From Pedobacter steynii (GTDB lineage: Bacteria; Bacteroidota; Bacteroidia; Sphingobacteriales; Sphingobacteriaceae): a stretch of DNA of 64,000 bases. How positions within the stretch are numbered: position 1 is the first letter of the stretch; every line of letters starts with the position of its first letter. The stretch covers positions 2,294,001 through 2,358,000 of the forward strand of contig NZ_CP017141.1 in NCBI RefSeq assembly GCF_001721645.1, written 5' to 3'. Under the pieces are notes generated by a model. The model was not told where the DNA came from and made no database searches. It saw only the letters and a program-made list of their open reading frames with translations. The translations under genes and the position numbers were made by a program. This document shows, piece after piece, positions 8,974 through 17,863 of this stretch.

Positions 8974-10581
8974 ATGAATCGAGTTTTATTTTTAGCCTTA
9001 TTTGCCACGTCTTTTGTTCTTAATTTTACCACAACCGCTCAGGTAAAAGAACTGAAGTTTCTTGACCACCGGCCTGATTCCCGAAGGGATTCGGCTTCAA
9101 AAGATCAGGCAATTTCCAGTTATAATATTGGAAGCAATAAAGATCTTTATCTGCAGTTCAGTACCGGGAAGTCGCTTGTTGAAGAACTTGCTGAGCTGGT
9201 ACCAGAACTTAAGGCCGATTCTGCGATGAAGCTTGGAAATTTTCAGCTTTCTTTTCTGATCGATGATCAGCCTGTTTATAAGGAAGATTTGCATCCAGGT
9301 GCTATTCTCCGCCAGGATAAAATCGTTAGAAAGTCGCTCGAAGTAGCTCTGATCAGTGGGAGCAGGTCCGGACTATGGAGTCTGAATATGTGGGACCGGT
9401 TTATGATTAATTCAGGTATAGAGTTATTGGGTGCAACGCCAAAAAAACTTAGCATACAGATCAGAGTTTATATTAATGCGGGGAAGAAAATCTATTCGCC
9501 GCTTCTCCTGGCAGCAGATATCAGGATGACCAGGATTCTACCCGCCCTTGATCCACAGTTAATAAAACCCCAACTGATTCAGTCCGGCAGCGGCTGGCCA
9601 CTTTATACCGGAAGTTATGATTCTGAGCTTATCGGGCAGCTCAATACTAAAATACTGAACCAGTCTTATAGAAAAATCAATTCTATCGTGGTGATCAAAA
9701 AAGGAAAACTACTATTGGAAGAATATTTTAATGGCGCATCCAGAACCAGCTTGCATGATCCCCGCTCGGTTAGTAAATCTTTTACGGGTACCTTACTTGG
9801 TATGGCCATTAGCGATGGTTATATCAAATCAGAGGAGCAAAGGCTGAGCGAGTTTTACGATTTAAAACAATTTAAACATCCATCAGCGAAAAAGGAAAAT
9901 GTACGCCTGGTTGATCTGTTGACGATGAGCTCTGCTTTTGATGGGAATGACGATCTGATGGAATCTCCCGGTAATGAAGAAAATATGTATCCTACTGCTG
10001 ATTATGTGAAGTTTGCCCTGGATTTGCCAATGGCAGAAGATAAACAGAATGGAAAACAATGGTCTTATTTTACCGTTGGCACGATGCTTCTGGGAGACAT
10101 TATGGATAAAGCAATACCAGGTGGTTTGGAGTTGTATGCCAAAAAGAAACTGTTTGCTCCTTTGGGTATTGATTCGCTTGAGTGGGCACGTACCCCTCAA
10201 GGGAAACCTTTTACGGGTGGGGGATTACGATTAAGAGCCCTGGATTTCGCTAAATTCGGACAGCTCTATCTTAACAAAGGGATATGGAATGGAAAACAGA
10301 TCTTGCCAAAATCATGGGTGGAAAAGTCATTTAGCCAACTGCAAAGGCTACCTGCAGACCGGCCGGGATTTTATGGATTCCTTTTCTGGAATAAAACTTT
10401 CCATATCAATGGGAAGGATCTGGAAGCTTATTATAGCTCAGGTAATGGAGGAAATAAAATCTATGTTTTTAAGGAAATAGACCTGGTTGTGGTGATTAAT
10501 GCGTCTGCCTATGGAACCTCTTTTGCCCATCCGCAGGCGGATCAGATTATGGAAAAGTATATTCTTCCGGCAGTACTTTAG
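8974..10581 (+). CDS. Secreted serine hydrolase, beta-lactamase (class C / EstB-like) fold
   Basis: This 535-residue protein has a signal peptide ending near TTAQV (about 22-25). After an unusual 200-residue N-terminal region there is a beta-lactamase-related domain. The nucleophile motif is S265-V-S-K268 (SVSKSFTG). A Tyr-containing motif (WSYFTVGTMLLG) and a late GGNKIYV strand occupy the places of the YxN and KTG motifs. Members act as esterases, D-peptidases or transpeptidase-like enzymes in the periplasm, and few are true beta-lactamases. It follows the AraC gene closely on the same strand and is probably co-transcribed with it. The substrate is unknown. Confidence 0.85.
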   Translation: MNRVLFLALFATSFVLNFTTTAQVKELKFLDHRPDSRRDSASKDQAISSYNIGSNKDLYLQFSTGKSLVEELAELVPELKADSAMKLGNFQLSFLIDDQPVYKEDLHPGAILRQDKIVRKSLEVALISGSRSGLWSLNMWDRFMINSGIELLGATPKKLSIQIRVYINAGKKIYSPLLLAADIRMTRILPALDPQLIKPQLIQSGSGWPLYTGSYDSELIGQLNTKILNQSYRKINSIVVIKKGKLLLEEYFNGASRTSLHDPRSVSKSFTGTLLGMAISDGYIKSEEQRLSEFYDLKQFKHPSAKKENVRLVDLLTMSSAFDGNDDLMESPGNEENMYPTADYVKFALDLPMAEDKQNGKQWSYFTVGTMLLGDIMDKAIPGGLELYAKKKLFAPLGIDSLEWARTPQGKPFTGGGLRLRALDFAKFGQLYLNKGIWNGKQILPKSWVEKSFSQLQRLPADRPGFYGFLFWNKTFHINGKDLEAYYSSGNGGNKIYVFKEIDLVVVINASAYGTSFAHPQADQIMEKYILPAVL

Positions 10582-10629
10582 CCGAAGAAAATAGTTACCG
10601 ATTATAGCTGCGAAATATATACCTGGTAG

Positions 10630-11598
10630 TTAATTCGATTTTTCCTTCCTGACTAATGGCTGTATCCCGATGATCAAATGATCTTTGTCAAATAGTACCC
10701 TTAGAATTTCGTTAGGAGGGTTTGGCGTATTGATATGGGCGAACTCGATCATCAGATAGCTACTCCCGTTATTGATCGTTGTCATTCCTTTGGTCCAGAT
10801 GCGAAAAGCCTCTGGTTTGATCATCCCTTTCAACTCTCCAAAAAAGGCCTCGGTCAGGTAACTGCGGATGGTCTCTGATAACTCTTTTCTGGCACTTTCT
10901 ATTTCTCCGGCTCTTGCCGCGACTATGAATTGATCAAAGGTTTTTTGTGCTGCCTTGATATCCTGTGGATCCAGCTTTGGTGTCGTGTTTTTGGGAGTAC
11001 GATTGATCAAAAGGCGGATCCTGTTGGTTGGTTCATAAGTGGCATCACCCTGTTTTCTCTTGGTATTACTAAATACAGAATAGAGATAAACATCTGTTGT
11101 GTCGTTGGGGTTCCATCTATCACTGCGATCCAGTCCATGAGGTTGGTCAATTTTCGAAAGATCAGATAGATCTCCTTCCTGGCTGCCAGCACCTAATTTT
11201 TTCGTACACAAGTCCAACAACGTCATGTATTTTTTAATCATTGCTTTTTGCAAGGTTAATGACTGAGCCTTGCGTTCCTTTTCAAAGTTCAGCATGTCCC
11301 ATTCATATTCAATGGACTTGATTGTAGAATCTTTTTCAGAGAAGGTATAGGTGACCAACAGATCGGGGATACCCTGCTGAACCCTGCGGTAAGTTACTGG
11401 TATTGCCATACCTCCAGGAATAATGACATCCCACTTGCTCTGGAAAAGAGCACTTTTCAGTTTCTTTTCCATTGCCTGGAAGCTTTTGAAATTTTTCCCA
11501 TCAATATCGATGGCTATATCCTGAGCTAAGGTTTGGTTAGCGGAAAATGTAAGTACTGTAATCAGTAAGGCGAGCAAGAGCTGTAGGCGATTTGTCAT
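10630..11598 (-). CDS. Exported protein of unknown function
   Basis: This 322-residue protein has a clear signal peptide (hydrophobic LLLALLITVLTFSA, cleavage near LAQD at 25-26), so it should be periplasmic or secreted. No catalytic motif is evident. The mature part alternates short beta-rich segments (DLLVTYTFSEKDSTI, TIKSIEYEWDML) with charged helices, and the last third (ARAGEIESARKELSETIRSYL onward) resembles a small NTF2- or DUF3887-like cone fold. That is impression only. It lies 12 bp downstream of another small exported-protein gene on the same strand, so the two probably form an operon. Confidence 0.7.
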   Translation of the reverse strand: MTNRLQLLLALLITVLTFSANQTLAQDIAIDIDGKNFKSFQAMEKKLKSALFQSKWDVIIPGGMAIPVTYRRVQQGIPDLLVTYTFSEKDSTIKSIEYEWDMLNFEKERKAQSLTLQKAMIKKYMTLLDLCTKKLGAGSQEGDLSDLSKIDQPHGLDRSDRWNPNDTTDVYLYSVFSNTKRKQGDATYEPTNRIRLLINRTPKNTTPKLDPQDIKAAQKTFDQFIVAARAGEIESARKELSETIRSYLTEAFFGELKGMIKPEAFRIWTKGMTTINNGSSYLMIEFAHINTPNPPNEILRVLFDKDHLIIGIQPLVRKEKSN

Positions 11599-11610
11599 TG
11601 ATTTTAGAAA

Positions 11611-12069
11611 TTATATATTCACAATTATTTTTTTGCCTTGACTACCCTTGCTCATAACTGACAGGGATTTTATTAGATTTCCCTTCATAGAAATTGTAAA
11701 AAGGTATTTCTTATTGTATTTAACGATATAAATGCTGTCCTTAGGCTCGGTCTCTGTCAAAATATTTTGCTCTTCTTTTGGCAAATCTTTATAGGAGATC
11801 ATTACAAGCTTTTTTATGTCTTTATCTTGTAAATCCTGATGGTATGAATCTACTAAAAGGTAAAAGAACTCACGTCTCTTTGATGTTAACGAGCCGGTTT
11901 TAGATTTAAGCGGAATAATAAGTGCTTCAATCTCCTTCTTCTTATCTTTGAAGTCTTTTGCGGCTATTATTGACAAAAACTTTTCAATCTGTGCCTTTCC
12001 ATTGTTTTGAGCAGGATTTAGACCTATAAAGGCAATAAATAATGGAATAGTTAAGAGTGTGTTTTTCAT
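11611..12069 (-). CDS. Small exported protein of unknown function
   Basis: This 152-residue protein has an N-terminal hydrophobic stretch (LLTIPLFIAFIGL) that fits a signal peptide with cleavage near residue 20. The mature part is Lys-rich with a helical first half and a short beta-strand end (YIVKYNKKYLFTISM). No known family is recognised. It is the first gene of a probable two-gene leftward unit with the 322-residue exported protein. The start at 12069 is divergent from the HExxH lipoprotein gene at 12202, and the 130-bp gap is very AT-rich. Confidence 0.65.
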   Translation of the reverse strand: MKNTLLTIPLFIAFIGLNPAQNNGKAQIEKFLSIIAAKDFKDKKKEIEALIIPLKSKTGSLTSKRREFFYLLVDSYHQDLQDKDIKKLVMISYKDLPKEEQNILTETEPKDSIYIVKYNKKYLFTISMKGNLIKSLSVMSKGSQGKKIIVNI

Positions 12070-12201
12070 TGCGATAATTATTCTACTTTTGATGTTTGTT
12101 GTGGTTTGTCTTATATATTACATTTGTGTTATTAAATTCATAACATTAAATTTATGCAATTAAAGTGATTAAAATTGATAAAAAATTAATTGATCGGTTG
12201 T

Positions 12202-13653
12202 ATGACGAATTGTGTTAGCGTTTTCACGAGTATATTAAAGTCTCATTTTGTATTTTTAACAGTTCTATTGTTTGTTTTCTCTTCGTGTAGAAAAGAACAT
12301 TCAGCCGAATCAGAACCAAACATTATTCCTAAAAATGTACTTTCAAAGGAGGATCCAGATTTTGCTTCGAGACTTGCTGCTATAAAAGAAAAATTTTATT
12401 CAGATGAGTTGGAGGAAAAGCTTATTCCAAATGTTAAACAGGATATAGTTTGGATCCCCGATTGGGAAAATCCAAACACTCAAATTGTTAACGATTCAGT
12501 TTCCTATGTCCTATATCCTTTAATCGGGAAATACTCAAAAAATGGGAAGTCGGAAAAAGCGATGCTAATAGGAGGTAAGCCTTATTTAATGGTGAAAAAT
12601 GAGAAAGAATTTTATCGGGCATTCTATTACAGTAATGATAATTCGTTACAATCGATGACAAATCCAACTGAACTGAAAATGGATAATTTCACTGGTAAGC
12701 TTCTTCTCTCTAGCCTTACTAATAGAGGTAATTATTTGCTTGATTACGTGAATGGTGAAGTGAGCTATTCTTATAAGGATTTACAAAAACGTGGTGCGAA
12801 GAAGGCAAACGGCATGAGAGGCAAGCTTTCATATATTGAAACGCAATGCCATACTGAAATGAGGAACTGTACCTTTGTTTCAGATTGGGCAGGATCCTGT
12901 AGTGGCTCAATAATAGTTCTATTCAGTCCAACGTGTAATTGGCCGCAAAGTATTTGTGGTACTAGTTTTTCCCTTACAGATTCTAGTGAGATCACTGTCT
13001 GTGAAGATATATGGTTTCCAGATCCACCAACTGATCCAGGTTCAGGAGGAGGTGGTACCGGCGGTACTTCAACTGGCTATGAAGTGATAATTAATGTTAC
13101 AGACCCTTGTATTCTAGAGGGAGTTCGTACTTCTATTAATGCTAGAAATACAATTAGGGAGATGCTTAATGCAACATTTACTGGTTCCGATTTTGAAAGC
13201 CGAGATGTTTCTTTTTATGATGTAACTACACTTCCAAATAACATAATGGGAACAACCCATCCTGAGAATACCATGGTGTTTACCATTAATTTGAATAAAA
13301 ATGTGTTGCCTGATCGATCTAAAGAATATATTGTGTCGACTGTATATCATGAGATATTACATGCATATTTGATGACAAAGTATCCAATTGGAACAGATGG
13401 GAAATTCATAATGAGTGATGATCATGCCCAGATGGCCGATGAGTATATTGCATTATTAACAGGCGCTTTAAAGGTTGCATTTCCCCAAATTGGTCTAAAG
13501 GATGCATGGGCATTATCATGGGGAGGATTGGAAGCAACACCTTACTATAATAAAAAGCTAAGTGCAGCCGAAAGAACGGAGATAGAAAAAATTAATAGTC
13601 AGCATAGGAAAACAGCTCCTGTGGCTGAAAGGAAAGGAACTTATTGTAATTAA
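12202..13653 (+). CDS. Lipoprotein with HExxH zinc-peptidase-like motif
   Basis: This protein has 483 residues from the ATG at 12202 (an in-frame TTG lies 12 bp upstream). A lipoprotein signal ends at FSSC. The middle part is Cys-rich, with about nine Cys between residues 210 and 275, then a Gly/Thr linker (GSGGGGTGGTS). The C-terminal domain holds YHEILHAY with H383, E384 and H387, the zinc-binding pattern of gluzincin-type metallopeptidases. The later DDHAQMADEYI segment could supply a third ligand. The same architecture occurs in the lipoprotein at 16310-17863, so the two are paralogues. A small exported protein follows 4 bp downstream. Peptidase activity is inferred only from the motif; the target is unknown. 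Confidence 0.72.
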   Translation: MTNCVSVFTSILKSHFVFLTVLLFVFSSCRKEHSAESEPNIIPKNVLSKEDPDFASRLAAIKEKFYSDELEEKLIPNVKQDIVWIPDWENPNTQIVNDSVSYVLYPLIGKYSKNGKSEKAMLIGGKPYLMVKNEKEFYRAFYYSNDNSLQSMTNPTELKMDNFTGKLLLSSLTNRGNYLLDYVNGEVSYSYKDLQKRGAKKANGMRGKLSYIETQCHTEMRNCTFVSDWAGSCSGSIIVLFSPTCNWPQSICGTSFSLTDSSEITVCEDIWFPDPPTDPGSGGGGTGGTSTGYEVIINVTDPCILEGVRTSINARNTIREMLNATFTGSDFESRDVSFYDVTTLPNNIMGTTHPENTMVFTINLNKNVLPDRSKEYIVSTVYHEILHAYLMTKYPIGTDGKFIMSDDHAQMADEYIALLTGALKVAFPQIGLKDAWALSWGGLEATPYYNKKLSAAERTEIEKINSQHRKTAPVAERKGTYCN

Positions 13654-13657
13654 GATT

Positions 13658-14179
13658 ATGAAACTATATTTTATAACATTTGCATTGCTAACATTCAGTT
13701 GTGTCTTGTCTAAAGCGCAAGAAATACCTGAAATTCGCGTCGAACCGAATGCCCAACCTCTAGACATCCGTATTCCTATAGCTAAAGCTATCGCACATAA
13801 CTTTAATAGCGATCTTTTGCATAAAACACCAAAAGACTTGCCTTATTTTATCTCTATAGCGTTAGCTTTTGATGAAGAAGGAAAGATAGATACCGTCTTT
13901 TTCTCTAAGAACATTTCTAAACGCACATTAGAGACAATTAAGCCAAATACAGATTTAATTAGAAAAATTAAAGAAATTGGCATTGTCTATAAGAACTATA
14001 AGTCTAAAATTGTTCTTTTCCCAATTCTGTTTAATAGAATGGATGATAAGGGAATAAATTATGATAGTGGATTTTTAAATGATTATGTGAATTTATGGCC
14101 AGACTTCGGTCAGGAAGAAAAAAGGCCATTGGTACTTTTAAAGCCTTACATAAATGCCTATCATGAATCGCATAAATAG
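13658..14179 (+). CDS. Small exported protein linked to HExxH lipoprotein
   Basis: This 173-residue protein has a signal peptide ending near LSKAQ (about 19-21). The mature part contains ISIALAFDEEGKIDTVFFSK, a pattern like the TonB C-terminal-like domain often seen in short Bacteroidota exported proteins, but the likeness is weak. It begins 4 bp after the stop of the HExxH lipoprotein, so the two are translated from one transcript. The paralogous lipoprotein at 16310-17863 also has a small exported protein just after it, which suggests the pairs work together. Confidence 0.65.
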   Translation: MKLYFITFALLTFSCVLSKAQEIPEIRVEPNAQPLDIRIPIAKAIAHNFNSDLLHKTPKDLPYFISIALAFDEEGKIDTVFFSKNISKRTLETIKPNTDLIRKIKEIGIVYKNYKSKIVLFPILFNRMDDKGINYDSGFLNDYVNLWPDFGQEEKRPLVLLKPYINAYHESHK

Positions 14180-14245
14180 CTTATCAAACAGATCTCTGTC
14201 GAATTGCAATAAATCCATTTCTAATTATTAACTGTTTCTTATTGT

Positions 14246-14407
14246 TTATAATCCAGCTTTATTTTTGAGCAGGTCTTTATCAACGCTATATTTGTGTATT
14301 AAACGATCAATCGTGTTTTCAGCAAAGAGAAATGTGCTCTCATCATTTGTTGATTCATCGTAATTTCTTAATATGCTGACTTTATTTTTTATTTGCTCAT
14401 AACTCAA
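14246..14407 (-). CDS. Possible 53-aa tail or small gene overlapping the membrane protein gene
   Basis: After the stop of the membrane protein gene (ends at 14397), another frame stays open to 14246 and encodes a hydrophilic helical segment (YEQIKNKVSILRNYDES ... RLIHKYSVDKDLLKNK) that looks protein-like. A TTG at 14407 could start a 53-residue protein overlapping the upstream stop. Alternatively a single-base frameshift separates this tail from the larger protein, which would then be about 315 residues. The same frame also opens further upstream to an ATG at 14509, but that part is antisense-like hydrophobic noise. Confidence 0.35.
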   Translation of the reverse strand: MSYEQIKNKVSILRNYDESTNDESTFLFAENTIDRLIHKYSVDKDLLKNKAGL

Positions 14408-15194
14408 TACTTGGGTTTTGAATATCTTCAACAAGATGAAAATCTTGAAATAAACAATCAGCATCCTCCAAATCGGACAACAGAACAAATTCCATAAAAA
14501 ATATTTCAAAGGTATCGACTATGGTAATTGCATCTTTATCGTCGTACCAAAGTACTGCTCTGGCAAAAATTGAATGTTCATAATCCTTAAAATTAATGAG
14601 ATCTTTTTTTAAAAACTCCCATTCTTCTTCGTTGAGAGTATCTAGAATTTCATAAATTAAGCCATTACCAAAGTGGTGCCAATAATCACCATCTATGTCT
14701 TTATTCTGCCCGATTATTTTTTTAATTTGATGAATTTTTTCGTCTACGGATATTAAATATGATGTGGGTTTGATACCTAAAATCGGATCTTCATGTGTAC
14801 GTCTTTTATAAGTGAAATAATAGCCGAGTACTAACCCGAAAATAATCATAATAATGGCAATGCCTCCGTCTATTATTTCATGCTGCACACCATAAATTTT
14901 TATGCCAGGAATTGTGATCAGCAAGCCCATCAGCATAGCTATTATCCATATGCTGCAAATTACTTTAACTGTTTTTACCTTATACTTTGGAGCAATGATT
15001 TGAGCCAGAATAACAGAAAGAAATGAAGTGATTAATGGGCTTAACGCATGTTGGTACTTTTCCACAGATGATTCACTCACAATGTAAGACAGAGTAGTCT
15101 CAACAATTAATGAAACTAGTAATCCAGTTCCAATGCAAATAGGCAACAAAACTATCCAACGCAGCCAGTAAAAGAATAAGCCTCTCGTGATCAT
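14397..15194 (-). CDS. Membrane protein with C-terminal soluble domain
   Basis: This 265-residue protein has four predicted transmembrane segments in the first 130 residues (LRWIVLLPICIGTGLLVSLIV; ALSPLITSFLSVILAQII; VICSIWIIAMLMGLLITI; GIAIIMIIFGLVLGYYF). A 135-residue cytoplasmic domain follows, including YWHHFGNGLIYEIL and LNEEEWEFLKKDLI. The alternation of a helix, EEEW and a LxDxF segment recalls small immunity-type proteins, but I cannot assign a family. The end may be frameshifted (see the overlapping tail at 14246-14407). Confidence 0.6.
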   Translation of the reverse strand: MITRGLFFYWLRWIVLLPICIGTGLLVSLIVETTLSYIVSESSVEKYQHALSPLITSFLSVILAQIIAPKYKVKTVKVICSIWIIAMLMGLLITIPGIKIYGVQHEIIDGGIAIIMIIFGLVLGYYFTYKRRTHEDPILGIKPTSYLISVDEKIHQIKKIIGQNKDIDGDYWHHFGNGLIYEILDTLNEEEWEFLKKDLINFKDYEHSIFARAVLWYDDKDAITIVDTFEIFFMEFVLLSDLEDADCLFQDFHLVEDIQNPSIEL

Positions 15195-15367
15195 TTATAA
15201 GGTGATATTAACTATTGGTAGTTTTTGTGTAAGTATGAATGCCAAGATAGCAATTTATCTCAACCTCACTTTGATTAGATGTAAGTCAATTTTGGTCTTG
15301 AAAAAGATTCTCCTTTGTTTACCTTTATTACGTGATTAATACTTGCAGCTTTCCATTTAAAGTATGG

Positions 15368-15754
15368 ATGACCAGCGTCTTTATTGGCCCTTTTCTTCTG
15401 ATCTTTAACTCTACCGTTTCTGAGGTAATTGGTTATATCTTCTCTCTTGATTTTGCGCTATTTTATCCTATGGCAGTGTTAGTTGGATGGGTCTTTTCTG
15501 TTCCATGTTTTCTTTTTCTCTGGCTATGTTATGCACTCCTGTTAAAAACGAACCAACCTATATGGTTTATTAAGGGAGTACTGATATCGGTAAGTTTCCT
15601 TTGTTGTATTACTGTGTTTATTTTTATGTCTTTACCGGATCTGAGGAATTTTTGGAGTAGAGGCAACATCATACTTATTAGTGCATATGCATTACCTCTG
15701 ATTGTCGGAATATTATGTTATAAGATAAAGGAGATCCAAGGTCGGAAAATCTAA
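15368..15754 (+). CDS. Small multi-pass membrane protein of unknown function
   Basis: This protein has about 128 residues from the ATG at 15368; a GTG at 15332 would add 12 residues. Four hydrophobic segments are evident (FIGPFLLIFNSTV; LFYPMAVLVGWVFSVPCFLFLWLCYALLL; GVLISVSFLCCITVFIFM; IILISAYALPLIVGILCY). It has no recognised motif. It stands alone between a leftward membrane protein gene and a leftward exported-protein gene. The AT-rich 5' flank has no clear promoter. Confidence 0.5.
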   Translation: MTSVFIGPFLLIFNSTVSEVIGYIFSLDFALFYPMAVLVGWVFSVPCFLFLWLCYALLLKTNQPIWFIKGVLISVSFLCCITVFIFMSLPDLRNFWSRGNIILISAYALPLIVGILCYKIKEIQGRKI

Positions 15755-15828
15755 TGTGTCCAGGGTTGATTCAGATTAGCTATTTTTGTTGTCTTTTAAT
15801 TATTTGATAGGTCACTTTCTAAGACAGC

Positions 15829-16299
15829 CTAATTTGACGGCTTTATAGTTTCTATAGTAATAGTTTTACCTCTTGGCTTCCGTGACTGTAGTAAATATGT
15901 TTTCATGACTTTGAACTTATCTTCACTAGGTTCAATGAAGTAAAAATCAGTTTTATCTATTTTATCTTTTCCATATTCAAAGGCAATGTCTATGAGCTGA
16001 ACAAGTGTAATTTTTTTTAGACGTTGAAAGTCAATTGTTGAAATATGCCTTGTGTCTCCATCTTTATGTGGTCGAGAAAAAAACACAGGATTCATTTCCC
16101 AGGGGTAACAGCGACATTGAAGGACATAAACCTTCTTTCCAGCTTCCTCACTAATTTCAAACATCCTGTCGTTAATTGGAACAGATGTTGTATCTAAAAG
16201 GTAGTATACAGTATCCTTCTGCTTTTTTTCTTTCTGTGCGGTTGCATTTTTAGCATTAAATAATACAAAAAAAAGCAAACAAATTACGGTCAATTTCAT
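15829..16299 (-). CDS. Small exported protein downstream of second HExxH lipoprotein
   Basis: This 156-residue protein has a signal peptide (LTVICLLFFVLFNA, cleavage near ATAQ at 19-22) followed by a Lys-rich stretch. The mature part has VLQCRCYPWEM, with two close Cys residues. It starts 10 bp after the end of the lipoprotein gene at 16310-17863 on the same strand, mirroring the arrangement at 12202-14179. Family unknown; the pairing with a paralogous lipoprotein is the only functional clue. Confidence 0.6.
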   Translation of the reverse strand: MKLTVICLLFFVLFNAKNATAQKEKKQKDTVYYLLDTTSVPINDRMFEISEEAGKKVYVLQCRCYPWEMNPVFFSRPHKDGDTRHISTIDFQRLKKITLVQLIDIAFEYGKDKIDKTDFYFIEPSEDKFKVMKTYLLQSRKPRGKTITIETIKPSN

Positions 16300-16309
16300 A
16301 GTATTTAGT

Positions 16310-17863
16310 TTAATTACAACCTGTTTGTGGCATTTTTAAGATTGAAGTCAGGTGTTCTTTGTGATATTGCTCCAATTCCTTAGTAGTAATGCCATACTTC
16401 GCTTTAATATCTTCATAAGATGCGGTAATATAGTTAATATAAGTTTGAGGAGTTCCAGGTTCTACGGTCTTTAATCCATACATCATGGCCATAGCCGCAT
16501 CTCTGATGGTATATGGTCTGGATTGAGTTTTTGTCCAGTCATATAAAATAAGGACAGCTTGATCGAAATAAGAGTCGAGCATCACACTATGATGTGAATA
16601 ATTGCTTGGTAGCTGATTAATAAGATAGTATCCGACAAGGGATGTCATCCAATTACCGTAATCATTAGGTGATTGTATTGATTCAGCAATATTGTGGTTA
16701 ATGTAAGCATGTATCGTTTCATGAATTGTTGTTGCGGCTATTAAAAGTGGCGAACTATTTTGTAACATTTTTTCATTGAAAGTGACAGTAGATGAATAAC
16801 CTAATCCGGATTGCAAGTCTGGACCAGTTTCACCTAGCATATATACTCCACCAGCACTCGTTGTGCCCCAAGCGAGGGTATTAGATGTCTTATAGGTAAT
16901 TGTTGGCCTGTTGCCGTTTAGAAAAGGTTGCACAAATGTTGACATAGATGCGGAGTTAACAATAGGTTGGAGAATTAATTTATCAGTGCATGGAAATTTC
17001 TTTTTTACGGAATCTGTTGTTATTTCCAAAACAGTAGTACTTCCTGAGCCGGTACCACCTCCCGTAGGGTTTGGTGGCGTATATTCTCCATCTGCTCCAC
17101 CACCACCACCATACTCACAGTTATTGATATATTCCCGGCCAACCACATATTGTTGGCAGTTCATGTACCCGTCAACACCAGCACAAGAGGTACCATAAAT
17201 AATCCGGTATTCAGGGGTGCAATAAGCTGCAGGTCGGTAGGCAAGTTTACCATCATTCTTCTGATTTAAACGGTTCTCATCCGATCTGATACGCATCATC
17301 GATTTGTATTCTGTTTCGTTGCTCACAGAAATTCTCTGCAATACAGCTCCGTTACGATAAGTCCATCCATTAGCCATTTTGCCTGTGGGGTTAAAGTAAA
17401 TGATGTTCCCGGTAAAGTCTGAGGTTTCTTTATATCCTAAGGATTTCACATTATTTTGTGTTCCTGAATTGTTAATGGACATATAGCATCCGTTTACCAG
17501 CAAGCTCGTTTGTTTATCTTCAAAAATCAGAAAGCGTATATCAGTTCTTGAGTATATTTCTTCAGCCTTATTCTGATTAGTATCTGCATAACCAATAAAA
17601 ACTTTTTCCGGATTGTTCATACTTACTTCGTATACGATCTGGCCTTTCACTTCTTTAATTTGAACTTTGTCCCAATTGGGAGTTAAGGTATTAAAGGGGT
17701 TCTGTTTACTTTCGGACACATTCGTATTGTACCAATCACGAAGTTTTTGCCGAATCTCACTATTTAGTGTATCCGAACCCGGTTCTTTTTTGCAGGAATA
17801 AAAGTAGGTCGTTAACGTAATAATTGTGAAAAGAAGGTATATCTTAGTTTTGAGTGGACTCAT
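16310..17863 (-). CDS. Lipoprotein with HExxH zinc-peptidase-like motif (paralogue)
   Basis: This 517-residue lipoprotein has a lipobox ending at FYSC (Cys24). The N-terminal half reads like a surface protein of mixed strands. A Cys-rich section (CTPEYRIIYGTSC, CQQYVVG, NNCEYGG) lies at about 215-250, then a Gly/Thr linker (GGGTGSGS). The C-terminal domain contains IHETIHAYINH with H381, E382 and H385. This is the same plan as the protein at 12202-13653, and both use HExxHAY. These are probably cell-surface or secreted metallopeptidases. Identity between the two appears low outside the motif and linker, so they diverged long ago. Confidence 0.72.
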   Translation of the reverse strand: MSPLKTKIYLLFTIITLTTYFYSCKKEPGSDTLNSEIRQKLRDWYNTNVSESKQNPFNTLTPNWDKVQIKEVKGQIVYEVSMNNPEKVFIGYADTNQNKAEEIYSRTDIRFLIFEDKQTSLLVNGCYMSINNSGTQNNVKSLGYKETSDFTGNIIYFNPTGKMANGWTYRNGAVLQRISVSNETEYKSMMRIRSDENRLNQKNDGKLAYRPAAYCTPEYRIIYGTSCAGVDGYMNCQQYVVGREYINNCEYGGGGGADGEYTPPNPTGGGTGSGSTTVLEITTDSVKKKFPCTDKLILQPIVNSASMSTFVQPFLNGNRPTITYKTSNTLAWGTTSAGGVYMLGETGPDLQSGLGYSSTVTFNEKMLQNSSPLLIAATTIHETIHAYINHNIAESIQSPNDYGNWMTSLVGYYLINQLPSNYSHHSVMLDSYFDQAVLILYDWTKTQSRPYTIRDAAMAMMYGLKTVEPGTPQTYINYITASYEDIKAKYGITTKELEQYHKEHLTSILKMPQTGCN

